The notes beneath the pieces were generated by a model that was not told the origin of the DNA, ran no database searches, and worked only from the letters and a program-made list of their open reading frames with translations. Positions 16,761 through 25,244 of a stretch of DNA of 51,367 bases are shown here, piece by piece. Origin of the DNA: UBA1494_A sp963973975 (GTDB lineage Bacteria > Bacteroidota > Bacteroidia > Flavobacteriales_E > Vicingaceae); the NCBI GenBank assembly GCA_963973975.1, contig CAXBCF010000023.1:1-51367 (forward strand), written 5' to 3'. Every line of letters begins with the position of its first letter. The first letter of the stretch is position 1. Position numbers and translations under genes: made by a program.

Positions 16761-18863
16761 TTAAATCAAATTGGAGTCTAAAGGTACTGCTTGATTTGCT
16801 TCTTCCAATTCCTTAAAATGTTGGTAGATTTCTAATTGAGCTCGAATACTTCTTCCTTTTTTTGCCTTGTATTTATTGGTCAATGCCTTATCCCAAACTC
16901 TAGCTTTTACGTTGTCTTTCAATTGAATGTCCAATATTTTTAACAACATCTTTTTCAATCGCCCGTCGTAAATTGGCGTCATCACTTCTACCCTTCCATC
17001 CAAGTTTCTTGTCATCCAGTCAGATGAGCCCAAAAACATTTTTTCGTTTCCTCCATTTGCAAAAACCATTACCCTTGCATGCTCCAAAAAACGATCAACG
17101 ATAGAAATTGCTTCGATGTTTTCACTAATCCCCTGAACTCCTGCAACTACATTGTTGATGCTTCTTGCTATCAATTTAATTTTAACTCCCTCCTGACTTG
17201 CTTCATACAATTTAATTGCCATAGCACGATCTTGAATGCTGTTGACTTTTATAATCATGTAAGCGGGCTTCCCAGCTTGTGCATTCTCAATTTCTTGATC
17301 AATCAGTTTGTAATATTGTCGACGGGCATTAAAAGGAGAAACTATTAAATGCCTGAAAGTATAGCGCTTGTAATTATCAAGGAAAAACTTAAAGAGTTTG
17401 TTCACTTCATTGGCCACTTCCTTTTTACAGGTTAGTAAAGAGTGATCGCAATAAAGAGTGGCTGTTCCTTCATGAAAATTTCCTGTGCCAATATGCGCAT
17501 ATCGAACTGAGCCACCTTCTTCTTTTCGCTTAATCACCATTATTTTGGTGTGAACTTTCAACCCAGGTGCTCCAAAAATCACTCTTATTCCTTCGTCTTG
17601 TAATTTATCGGCATAATTCATGTTCGATTCTTCATCAAATCGAGCTTTCAACTCCAACACAACAATTACTTGTTTCCCGTTTCTAGCTGCGTTAATAAGA
17701 GTATGAATTATTTTAGAGTTTCTGTGAACTAACCTATAAAGGGTGATTTTAATAGAAATTACCAAAGGATCAATCGCCGCTTCACGCAATAAATCGATAA
17801 TGTAATTATAGGATTGATAAGGATAATTCAGCAAAATATCTTGCTTTCGAATTGCTTCAAAAATACTTTTTTGTGCTTTTAAAAATGGGTGATTTAAGGG
17901 TGGTAAATCGTCGAAAAAAAGATGAGCACCACCAATTTTTGGGAATTTAATGTAATCTTTAAAATTATGGTAACGCCCTGCTGCTAAAACCACATCATTG
18001 GGTTCCATGCCCACTTTTTTGACCATAAATTGCAACAAATCTTTTGGAATTGCAGCATCGTGAACAAAGCGAACTGGATCGCCTTTTTTTCTATTTTTTA
18101 AACTCTCTTGCAATTTTTCCATAAACCCGGCGGTAACATCGTCTTCTATATCCAACTCCGCATCACGAGTTATTTTAATGGTATATGCCTCAATGTGTTC
18201 GAAAGAAAAAATTGAAAAAATCTCGTGCAAACAAGTTCGAATAATATCGTCTAAAAGGATAACATTTTTTCTACCAGACTCTTCTGCAATCACATAAAAC
18301 CTCGATACAATTGAAGCTGGTACTTCAATCAAAGCATAGCGTTTATCGACTTTTCTTCTACCTGTATTGTTGTATAATTTAATGGCGAGATAAATTGCCT
18401 TTCCATTTAATTCAGGCAAAGCTCGATCATCCGATAACATGACTGGTACCAATGTTTGCTGAACCGTTTTGAAAAAATAAGAACTCACCAAATCTTTTTG
18501 ATGTTCGTCCAGTTCTTTTTCATTCAGAAAATAGATATTTTCCTTTCTGAGTTCTAGCTTTAACTTCTCGTAAGTCTTTTCAAATCTGCGTTGAAGGCGT
18601 TTGTTTACGCGCTCAATTTCCTTTAAGGTTACCGAAGGATCAAAGCCTAGCATTGGAATAGCACGCTTTCCATAAGCACTCATTTTCTGAACGGTTGGAA
18701 CTCGAACTCTGAAAAACTCATCTAAGTTATTGGAATAAATTCCCAAAAAACGAAGCCGTTCAATTAATGGAACAGTAGGATCTTCAGCTTCTTGAAGTAC
18801 TCTTTCATTAAATGACAACCAACTAATTTCTCGATCATGGAAACTATAATCCAATTTACTCAT
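16761..18863 (-). CDS. ppk1: Polyphosphate kinase 1
   Basis: The 700-residue length is typical of PPK1. The four-domain layout is visible: an N-terminal domain beginning ISWLSFNERVLQEAEDP with YSNNLDEFFRVRVP, a central head domain, then two C-terminal phospholipase D-like domains. The phosphohistidine segment is YAHIGTGNFHEGTATLY (near residue 455), and MFLGSSDWMTRNLDGRVEV lies near the end. The enzyme makes polyphosphate from ATP reversibly and is usually membrane-associated. It lies between valS (62 bp upstream) and ppx (20 bp downstream) on the same strand. Confidence 0.96.
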   Translation of the reverse strand: MSKLDYSFHDREISWLSFNERVLQEAEDPTVPLIERLRFLGIYSNNLDEFFRVRVPTVQKMSAYGKRAIPMLGFDPSVTLKEIERVNKRLQRRFEKTYEKLKLELRKENIYFLNEKELDEHQKDLVSSYFFKTVQQTLVPVMLSDDRALPELNGKAIYLAIKLYNNTGRRKVDKRYALIEVPASIVSRFYVIAEESGRKNVILLDDIIRTCLHEIFSIFSFEHIEAYTIKITRDAELDIEDDVTAGFMEKLQESLKNRKKGDPVRFVHDAAIPKDLLQFMVKKVGMEPNDVVLAAGRYHNFKDYIKFPKIGGAHLFFDDLPPLNHPFLKAQKSIFEAIRKQDILLNYPYQSYNYIIDLLREAAIDPLVISIKITLYRLVHRNSKIIHTLINAARNGKQVIVVLELKARFDEESNMNYADKLQDEGIRVIFGAPGLKVHTKIMVIKRKEEGGSVRYAHIGTGNFHEGTATLYCDHSLLTCKKEVANEVNKLFKFFLDNYKRYTFRHLIVSPFNARRQYYKLIDQEIENAQAGKPAYMIIKVNSIQDRAMAIKLYEASQEGVKIKLIARSINNVVAGVQGISENIEAISIVDRFLEHARVMVFANGGNEKMFLGSSDWMTRNLDGRVEVMTPIYDGRLKKMLLKILDIQLKDNVKARVWDKALTNKYKAKKGRSIRAQLEIYQHFKELEEANQAVPLDSNLI

Positions 18864-18925
18864 AAAGGCAAAACTAAACTAATTGCAAGCAGCGCAATTT
18901 AAGAAATTGTTAAATTGAAAGAAAA

Positions 18926-21550
18926 TTAAACAAGTGCTTCGAGTTGCTTCTTTAAAAGTTCGATTTTTGTTTCTGCATCCGACTTCTTTTGTTTTTCTAT
19001 GTCTACCACATTTTGTGGCGCACTGGATACAAATCGCTCGTTCGAAAGTTTTTTATTTACCCCTTTCAAAAAGCCTTCTAAATAACTGATCTCTTCTTTC
19101 AATTTTTGACTTTCCTCAACAACATCAACTTGCTCGTCGATTGGAATAAAATATTCATTTAATCCAATTACAAATGAAACACTTTGCGCTTCTTTCTCTT
19201 GAACATAGTTAACACCACTTAAGTTGAGTAGCTTAATCAACACAGGATCATATTTTTTCTCGGTGTTTTCTTTAGCAATTACATTTAAAGCTAATTTCTC
19301 TTTGAAAGAAATTTGTTTTTCTTTTCTAATGCTTCTTACTTCCGTAATTACCTTTTTTTGATGCTCGAATGCTTTCACTAAATCTTCAACTTCCTTCTCT
19401 TCAGGCCAATAATTTGTCATTAAATGATCATCAGCTGAGCGCTCTTCCATTAGTTGGTAGATTTCTTCACTGATAAAAGGAGTAAATGGGGAGAGAATTC
19501 TCAATAAGTTTTCAAAATGAGCAACCACTTGTTTGTAAGTTGAAGGTGCTATTCCACTGTTGAAATCAGGTTTTACCATTTCCAAATACCATGAGCAGAA
19601 TTCATCCCAAACCAAGCGGTAAGTTGTCATTAAAGCATCCGAAATCCTGAATTTCTCAAAGTGATCATTGATTTCTTTCAAGTTTTTATAAAAAACGGAT
19701 TCAAACCATTTGTTGGCAATAGCCGCTACTTCTGTTTCTTTAGCTGATGCATCAATCTCCCAACCTTTAACTAATCGAAATGCATTCCACAATTTATTGG
19801 AAAAGTTTCTACCTTGCTCACACAAGGATTCATCAAACAATAAATCATTTCCAGCAGGAGAACTTAAAAGCATCCCCACGCGAACTCCATCCGCACTGTG
19901 TTTTTCAATTAACTCAATCGGATCTGGTGAATTGCCCAATGATTTGCTCATTTTTCGGCGTTGCTTGTCCCGAACAATTCCTGTGTAATACACATTTTTA
20001 AATGGTGGTAAATCTTTATACTCATAGCCAGCCATAATCATTCGTGCTACCCAGAAAAACATAATTTCAGGAGCGGTAACCAAATCATTAGTTGGGTAGT
20101 AATAATTAATGTCTTTATTATCGGGATTTTTAAAGCCATCGAATACAGAAATCGGCCATAACCAAGATGAAAACCAGGTATCTAAAACATCTTCATCTTG
20201 CTTCAGGTCGGCTAGTGTTAACTCTTTCCCACTTTTCTTTTCAGCTAAAATCAATGCTTCCTCAGCAGTTTTTGCAATCACAAAATCCTTACTTCCTTCT
20301 CCAAAATAGAACGCTGGAATTCTGTGTCCCCACCACAATTGTCTGGAAATACACCAATCTTTGATGTTTTCCATCCAATGCTTGTAAGTGTTTTTTGTGT
20401 TTTCAGGATAAAAACGAATGGTTCCGTCAATTACTTTATCTAAAGCAGGCTTCGCCATAGCCTTCATATTCAAAAACCACTGCAATGAAAGTTTAGGCTC
20501 TATCACGGCGTTTGTTCGCTCAGAATAACCCAACTTATTTTGAATGGATTCTACTTTTTGTAGCGCTCCCTTTGCTTCTAGTTCTTTGGCAATTTTGTTT
20601 CTTACAACAAACCGATCTTCACCTATAAAAATCTCGGCTTTCTCATTTAAAGTGCCATCATCATTTAAGATATCAATAACAGGCAAATTGTGTTTAATTC
20701 CCAACTCATAATCATTAATATCATGAGCAGGAGTCACTTTCAAACAAGCAGTACCAAACTCTCTATCAACGTATTCATCTTCAATAATTGGAATGCTTCT
20801 GCCAATCAATGGAACAATTGCACGCTTTTCTTTTAGATGAAAATAGCGCTCATCTTCTGGGTGAATGCAAATGGCAGTATCTCCCAATATTGTCTCAGGA
20901 CGAGTAGTCGCAACGGTTAAGTGCTCATCTTCTCCTTCAATTTGATAGTTAATGTAATAAAGGTTTGAACTTACTTCTTTGTGAACAACTTCTTCGTCTG
21001 AAAGAGCTGTTTTAGCAGACGGATCCCAATTAACCATTCGAACACCGCGGTAGATTAATCCCTTATTATGAAGGTCAACAAAAACTTCAATCACTGCATC
21101 ATACAAATCGTCTTCCAATGTAAATCGAGTTCTTTCCCAATCACAAGAAGCACCTAATCTTTTTAGCTGTTGCAAGATTGTTCCACCGTATTTCTCTGTC
21201 CACTCCCAAGCGTGTTTTAAAAAATCTTCTCTACTTAAATCTGTTTTTTTAATTCCTTCTGCTGCTAGTTTTTGAACAACTTTTGCTTCTGTAGCAATGG
21301 ATGCATGATCGGTTCCGGGAACCCAACAAGCATTTTTTCCCAACAAACGAGCTCTTCGAACCAAAACATCTTGAATGGTATTGTTGAGCATGTGCCCCAT
21401 GTGCAGAACTCCTGTGACGTTTGGCGGTGGAATCAGTATGGTGTAAGCCTCTCGATCATCGGGCTCAGAATGAAATAAATTTTGATCCATCCACCGTTTG
21501 TAACAGGCTTGATCTTTAGCTATATGCTCGTATTTTTTTGGAAGCTCCAT
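18926..21550 (-). CDS. valS: Valyl-tRNA synthetase
   Basis: This class I aminoacyl-tRNA synthetase has HMGH (residues 50-53, in PPPNVTGVLHMGH), the ValS-specific WVPGTDHASIATE, the KMSKS signature RKMSKSLGNSPDPI near residue 532, an anticodon-binding domain, and a C-terminal coiled coil (last ~65 residues, KLKEEISYLEGFL onward) that contacts tRNA. Length (874 residues from the chosen start) fits bacterial ValS. The ATG opening MELPKKYE is preferred over a TTG 21 bp further upstream because it matches the usual family N-terminus. The editing (CP1) domain appears intact. It is the first gene of the likely valS-ppk1-ppx unit. Confidence 0.97.
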   Translation of the reverse strand: MELPKKYEHIAKDQACYKRWMDQNLFHSEPDDREAYTILIPPPNVTGVLHMGHMLNNTIQDVLVRRARLLGKNACWVPGTDHASIATEAKVVQKLAAEGIKKTDLSREDFLKHAWEWTEKYGGTILQQLKRLGASCDWERTRFTLEDDLYDAVIEVFVDLHNKGLIYRGVRMVNWDPSAKTALSDEEVVHKEVSSNLYYINYQIEGEDEHLTVATTRPETILGDTAICIHPEDERYFHLKEKRAIVPLIGRSIPIIEDEYVDREFGTACLKVTPAHDINDYELGIKHNLPVIDILNDDGTLNEKAEIFIGEDRFVVRNKIAKELEAKGALQKVESIQNKLGYSERTNAVIEPKLSLQWFLNMKAMAKPALDKVIDGTIRFYPENTKNTYKHWMENIKDWCISRQLWWGHRIPAFYFGEGSKDFVIAKTAEEALILAEKKSGKELTLADLKQDEDVLDTWFSSWLWPISVFDGFKNPDNKDINYYYPTNDLVTAPEIMFFWVARMIMAGYEYKDLPPFKNVYYTGIVRDKQRRKMSKSLGNSPDPIELIEKHSADGVRVGMLLSSPAGNDLLFDESLCEQGRNFSNKLWNAFRLVKGWEIDASAKETEVAAIANKWFESVFYKNLKEINDHFEKFRISDALMTTYRLVWDEFCSWYLEMVKPDFNSGIAPSTYKQVVAHFENLLRILSPFTPFISEEIYQLMEERSADDHLMTNYWPEEKEVEDLVKAFEHQKKVITEVRSIRKEKQISFKEKLALNVIAKENTEKKYDPVLIKLLNLSGVNYVQEKEAQSVSFVIGLNEYFIPIDEQVDVVEESQKLKEEISYLEGFLKGVNKKLSNERFVSSAPQNVVDIEKQKKSDAETKIELLKKQLEALV

Positions 21551-21717
21551 TCGAAAAAATTTTGACTGCAAAAGTAGCCATGTATCAGGCGAAAGCAGTC
21601 AAAAAATCGCAAAAAAAGTATGCCCCTTTGAAACATTCAAAAAACATAGCGCTTCTCATTTTTTGTTAAAGTTATGTTAAAGGTGAAATGAATCAATTCA
21701 TCGGGAAGTTTTTCGGT

Positions 21718-21725
21718 TAAATTTG
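21718..21725 (+). promoter_or_regulatory. Promoter -7 box of the DUF1573 protein gene
   Basis: TAAATTTG is a perfect TAnnTTTG match 29 bp before the ATG, in the divergent region between valS and this gene. Confidence 0.5.
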
Positions 21726-21754
21726 GTGTCAAACAAATCTAAAAATATTAAATC

Positions 21755-22210
21755 ATGAAAAAAGCCCTTACATTCGTTGGAGCATGCTTATTCGCAATCT
21801 CCTCAATTTTCGCTCAAGAAAAAGCAGCTACTCAAATTGAAAGTGCAGGTGGTCCTGAAATGACTTTCGAAGCTGAAGTTATTGACTACGGAACAATCAC
21901 TCAAAACGCAGATGGAGTTAGAACATTTAAGTTCACCAATACTGGAACTTCTCCTTTAATTATTTCAAATGCAAAAGGAAGTTGTGGTTGTACAGTTCCA
22001 ACTTGGCCAAAGCAACCAATCAATCCGGGTGAAACAGGAGAGATTAAAGTAAAATACGCAACTGATCGATTGGGCCCAATCAACAAATCAGTTACAGTTA
22101 CTTCAAATGCTGCTTCAGCAACTAAAGTATTGAGAATAAAAGGAAACGTTATCAATAAAGAAACAACTCCTGTAAAAGAAGCTTCGGAAATGATGCCGAA
22201 AGCAAATTAG
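21755..22210 (+). CDS. Secreted DUF1573 (ASPM-SPD-2-Hydin-like Ig) protein
   Basis: The 151-residue protein carries a signal peptide (about residues 1-20, SSIFA/QE) and one DUF1573 Ig-like domain: FEAEVIDYGTI, FKFTNTGTSPLIISN, the SCGCTVPTWP cysteine loop and PINPGETGEIKVKY. The CGC pair and PxxPI block are hallmarks of this Bacteroidota periplasmic or surface family, whose function is unknown. It has its own promoter box and terminator, so it is monocistronic; this arrangement is common for abundant small envelope proteins. Confidence 0.9.
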   Translation: MKKALTFVGACLFAISSIFAQEKAATQIESAGGPEMTFEAEVIDYGTITQNADGVRTFKFTNTGTSPLIISNAKGSCGCTVPTWPKQPINPGETGEIKVKYATDRLGPINKSVTVTSNAASATKVLRIKGNVINKETTPVKEASEMMPKAN

Positions 22211-22227
22211 AAAAAAGAATTAATTAC

Positions 22228-22265
22228 AAAAAAGCCCTTGCATGATCCATGTAGGGGCTTTTTTT
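22228..22265 (+). terminator. Rho-independent terminator after the DUF1573 gene
   Basis: AAAAAGCCC-TTGCATG pairs with CATGTAGGGGCTTTTT around an ATC loop (a long, nearly perfect stem) and ends in a T run. Confidence 0.9.
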
Positions 22266-22999
22266 GTTATTAACCTCAGAGTTTACAAAGAATTTCGAAA
22301 AGGTGGGTAAGAATTTAAAGCTTATAAATTAAAGGCAATATAATTCCAAAAATTCGTAATTCGTAACTCTTAATTCTTCCGTCCTTAATTCCTCTTTTTC
22401 AACACAGTATCTCTTCTCTATCAATTTTGATTATTGACTCATAATTAACAGAATGGCAATTATTTTTATAAATATCCGTATATCTCCCAAATAAACAATG
22501 ACTTGTTTGAAAACATGAAATTATTCATGTTCATTTTTTTGCTTCTCCAAAAAAACGAACCAAAAAAAGGAGACTTTTCCCAAATAAATTCTTCTCAGTC
22601 CGAGCTATTGCAACGCCTTTCTGAGAAGACCACAATCAAAAAAAGGCGTTCCGCTTCGCTCCTCTGTCTTTCCTTTTTTTGCTTGTTATTCATGGGGAAA
22701 AGAATATCAATGCAAGGCATTGATTGAATGTTCATTTTCATAAAAGATATTTGAAGAAAATTCAACATCTAATTTATTTTTTAAATGTTAGGTATGCTTG
22801 CGAATATGCATTTCACTAAATTCTAAAATCTAAGGTCTAAAGTCTTAATTTGTAATTCCCAGATTCCTAATTCTTTCTGTCTCTTCTCTCTGTTCTATTT
22901 TCTTTTTCTAAACTCTAAAGTCTTAATTTGTAATCAAAAACAACTTTTAACTTTAAACTTAAGTCACTTTTAACTTAAAGTAATTAAACCCTTCGTCCT
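22266..22999. other. Non-coding region of about 730 bp with hairpins and direct repeats
   Basis: No convincing gene is seen. The left part holds degenerate repeats of the word TAATTCGTAA / CTTAATTC. The middle (about 22512-22738) contains a structured element described separately. The right part holds two copies of a 21-nt direct repeat starting TCTAAAGTCTTAA (22836-22856 and 22914-22934), within pyrimidine-rich, low-complexity sequence. A short open frame at 22503-22727 is A/T- and repeat-derived and is not called. Confidence 0.7.
22512..22738. repeat. MITE-like structured intergenic element
   Basis: An 11-nt direct repeat ATGTTCATTTT stands at 22527-22537 and 22728-22738. Between the copies are nested inverted repeats: AAAAAAAGGA (22562-22571) with TCCTTTTTTT (22671-22680), and AACGCCTTT (22612-22620) with AAAGGCGTT (22642-22650). 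CTTCTCAG (22591-22598) and CTGAGAAG (22621-22628) form an alternative pair. A small hairpin AACATGAA-ATTA-TTCATGTT (22512-22531) overlaps the left direct repeat. It encodes nothing credible. It resembles a dispersed non-autonomous element; copy number cannot be judged from one window. Confidence 0.5.
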
Positions 23000-23494
23000 T
23001 TATAGATGATTTTTAGGATAATCAAAGTAAAATTGAGTTCCCAATCCACTGCTGACATGTTTCCAAGAATCAAGTTCGAAATTCAAGCCAACTATGCCGC
23101 ATGTTGGCAAGTTACCAATGGAAGAATCTCCTAAATTTTCTGCTAGATAAGTAAAGCTAGGATTATGCCCCACTAAAAAAACAGTATTGTACTGATCATC
23201 AATTCCGTTGATAATTTGGAACAAGTGCTCAAAGGATGCTTCATAGATCATGGTGCTGAGTACTAAGCAATCAGTTGAAAGGTGCAGCCCTTCGACCATG
23301 AATTGAGCAGTTGTTTTTGCTCTATGAGCGGGACTGCTCAAGATTAAATCTGGAATAAATCCTTTTTCTTTCAGCACTTTTGCCATCATTGGAGCATCGC
23401 GAAAACCGCGTTCATTTAAAGGCCGCTCAAAATCTGAAAGGCTTGCATCATCCCAACTTGATTTAGCATGTCTGATTAAAAATAACGTCTTCAA
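23000..23494 (-). CDS. SixA-type phosphohistidine phosphatase (histidine phosphatase superfamily)
   Basis: The 164-residue protein starts with the catalytic RHG-like motif LIRHAKSSWDD (Arg8, His9) and continues with RPLNERGFRDAP, LILSSPAHRAKTTAQF and VFLVGHNPSFTYLAE, which contains the second catalytic His. This is the SixA layout within the phosphoglycerate-mutase-like superfamily. SixA removes phosphate from His-phosphorylated proteins such as ArcB or PTS components; the Bacteroidota substrate is unknown. Its start is 3 bp after the stop of the upstream TerB-like gene, so the two are almost certainly one operon. Confidence 0.88.
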   Translation of the reverse strand: MKTLFLIRHAKSSWDDASLSDFERPLNERGFRDAPMMAKVLKEKGFIPDLILSSPAHRAKTTAQFMVEGLHLSTDCLVLSTMIYEASFEHLFQIINGIDDQYNTVFLVGHNPSFTYLAENLGDSSIGNLPTCGIVGLNFELDSWKHVSSGLGTQFYFDYPKNHL

Positions 23495-23497
23495 AAT

Positions 23498-23983
23498 TTA
23501 GCCTCCTATTTTTGGGTCAAAAAAATCTCTCTCAATTCTACCTAAAAAAATCGGTAATAAAAAATGCTCTAAAAAGCCAGAATTCGATTTAAATACGTGA
23601 CGTGCAAATGACTTTAAACTTATTACTAATTCTTTTGAATACACCTGGTTTAATTTAGGTAAAACCGTGTTTAAGGCTTTCAAACGTTCAGCTAAATAAA
23701 TGGCCTTCTCTTCTTGTGTTGCAGGTAACTTGTCTGCTTCTTCACTAAAATAGGCTTCAAAAACTTTATCAACTTCTTTGTAGAAATTATGTAAAATTTC
23801 TGGTGAAGTATACGTTCTAAGATGTGCTAATTTAATTGCTTCAGACCTTTCGTTATCACTCACTTCACCATCATCAGATATTGCAGCAAAAAGTGCCACA
23901 ATGGCAGGAGCTCTTAATAAAATTTCTCTATCAATTGCATCAAGTTTTCCGAGTTCAGTGTTTGGATTTATATCTGTAATCAT
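23498..23983 (-). CDS. TerB-like helical protein of unknown function
   Basis: This 161-residue, mostly helical cytosolic protein has no signal peptide or membrane segment. The part ALFAAISDDGEVSDNERSEA recalls the TerB/DjlA acidic metal-binding motif (an acidic loop followed by E-x2-E), and the rest has no recognised feature. It is the first gene of a two-gene unit with the SixA-type phosphatase. The family suggestion is tentative. Confidence 0.7.
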   Translation of the reverse strand: MITDINPNTELGKLDAIDREILLRAPAIVALFAAISDDGEVSDNERSEAIKLAHLRTYTSPEILHNFYKEVDKVFEAYFSEEADKLPATQEEKAIYLAERLKALNTVLPKLNQVYSKELVISLKSFARHVFKSNSGFLEHFLLPIFLGRIERDFFDPKIGG

Positions 23984-24029
23984 AATCTGTTTAATTTATT
24001 AAGTATTAATTTCACAATGCAAAATACAA

Positions 24030-24042
24030 GATATAGTATATC
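24030..24042. promoter_or_regulatory. 13-bp perfect palindrome in a divergent intergenic region
   Basis: GATATA-G-TATATC lies between the start codons of the TerB-like gene and arfB (86 bp apart). A palindrome here could be an operator for either gene, but in A/T-rich DNA it may occur by chance. Confidence 0.3.
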
Positions 24043-24069
24043 ACGATTGAAGATTGAAAATTACAAAAG

Positions 24070-24477
24070 ATGCAATTAGAAAAAAGCAATTTTTTAGAAG
24101 AATTTGAATTTAAAAATAGTAGAAGCAGTGGCAAAGGCGGACAGCATGTCAACAAAACTGAAAGTAGAGTTAGTTTATTTTTTAACGTTCAAAATTCTAA
24201 TGCATTAAGTGATGAGCAAAAAGCTAAACTATCAGAAAAATTAAAACATAGAATCTCTCAAGACGGCACTCTTCAGATAGATGTAGAAAGTTCAAGAAGC
24301 CAACATCAGAACAAAAAAATTGCAATAGAACGTTTCTTTGATCTAATTGAAGAAGCTTTGAAAGAGAAAAAAGCACGAAAAATAACCAAGCCTTCTAAGG
24401 CAGCAATCCGTAAACGCTTAAAAGAGAAGAAGATTCAATCAGAAAAGAAACAAAATCGAAGGAAAGAAGGGTTTTAA
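24070..24477 (+). CDS. arfB: Alternative ribosome-rescue factor / peptidyl-tRNA hydrolase ArfB
   Basis: The 135-residue, release-factor-like protein has the catalytic GGQ motif in RSSGKGGQHVNKTESRV (Gly23-Gln25) and a basic C-terminal tail (KARKITKPSKAAIRKRLKEKK onward) that enters the empty mRNA channel of stalled ribosomes. It lacks the stop-codon recognition domain of RF1/RF2. It hydrolyses peptidyl-tRNA on non-stop complexes. The stop codon interlocks with that of the convergent rluA-type gene (the four bases TTAA serve both). Confidence 0.93.
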   Translation: MQLEKSNFLEEFEFKNSRSSGKGGQHVNKTESRVSLFFNVQNSNALSDEQKAKLSEKLKHRISQDGTLQIDVESSRSQHQNKKIAIERFFDLIEEALKEKKARKITKPSKAAIRKRLKEKKIQSEKKQNRRKEGF

Positions 24478-25244
24478 GCTATCAACTCTCTCGCCACCGC
24501 CTTCCAAACAGGGTCTTTCTTTGGTGGTGGAGCAATTATTTCAATCTGTTCGCCACTAACTGGGTGTACAAAATTCATCGCCCTTGCATGTAAGGAGATG
24601 GAAGCATCTTTATTACTGCGATCAAATCCATACTTTAAATCTCCTTTAATCGGACAATTAATGGCAGCCAATTGAGCCCTTATTTGATGTTGTCTGCCTG
24701 TTTTAGGATAAATTTCAACTAAATGGTAAAAATCTAAACTCATGATTAGTTTGTAACTCAATTCAGCCTGCTTTGCACCTTCTAACATTTGATTGTGAGC
24801 AAACGATTTATTCTTTTCTTGGTTTCTTTTTAAAAAGTGAATCAATGTTCCTTCATTTTGAGCTGGCTTTTGCTTGGTGATTGCCCAATAGGTTTTAGCA
24901 ATTTCTTTGTCTTGAAATAGCTTATTCAGCCGCACCAATGCTTTTGAAGTTTTAGCAAATAGCACCAACCCACTCGTTGGTCTATCGATTCGATGAGGAA
25001 CTCCCAAAAAGGCATCCCCGCTTTTCAGGTATTTGTGCTTTAGAAAAAGTTTTACTTCATCACTTAAAGGGGTGTCACCTGTTTTATCTCCTTGAACCAA
25101 GGATCCTGAAGGTTTATTAACTGCTATTAAGTGATTATCTTCAAATAAAACTTCCAAAGGGGCTTGAGGCAATTGATTGATTTTTAAAATGAACTTATTT
25201 TGGTAATAAAATGATGTCGTGTTTTTTTTCAGCTTGAAAATCAT
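24474..25244 (-). CDS. RluA-family pseudouridine synthase
   Basis: The 256-residue enzyme contains LEVLFEDNHLIAVNKPSG (RluA-family motif I), the catalytic segment PHRIDRPTSGLVLFAK with the conserved Asp, YWAITKQKP and the substrate-loop motif LVEIYPKTGRQHQIRAQL. There is no S4 domain, so it belongs to the short RluA/RluC-like group; the rRNA or tRNA target cannot be told from sequence. The first 49 bp overlap the end of the upstream PorE-like gene. The N-terminal ~25 residues are unusual, so a later non-ATG start is possible. Confidence 0.9.
   Translation of the reverse strand: MIFKLKKNTTSFYYQNKFILKINQLPQAPLEVLFEDNHLIAVNKPSGSLVQGDKTGDTPLSDEVKLFLKHKYLKSGDAFLGVPHRIDRPTSGLVLFAKTSKALVRLNKLFQDKEIAKTYWAITKQKPAQNEGTLIHFLKRNQEKNKSFAHNQMLEGAKQAELSYKLIMSLDFYHLVEIYPKTGRQHQIRAQLAAINCPIKGDLKYGFDRSNKDASISLHARAMNFVHPVSGEQIEIIAPPPKKDPVWKAVARELIA

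Noticed and set aside
22503..22727. 74-codon open frame in the intergenic region
   Set aside because: It coincides with a repeat-rich structured element, contains long poly-Lys/Leu stretches derived from A/T runs and shows no protein family pattern.
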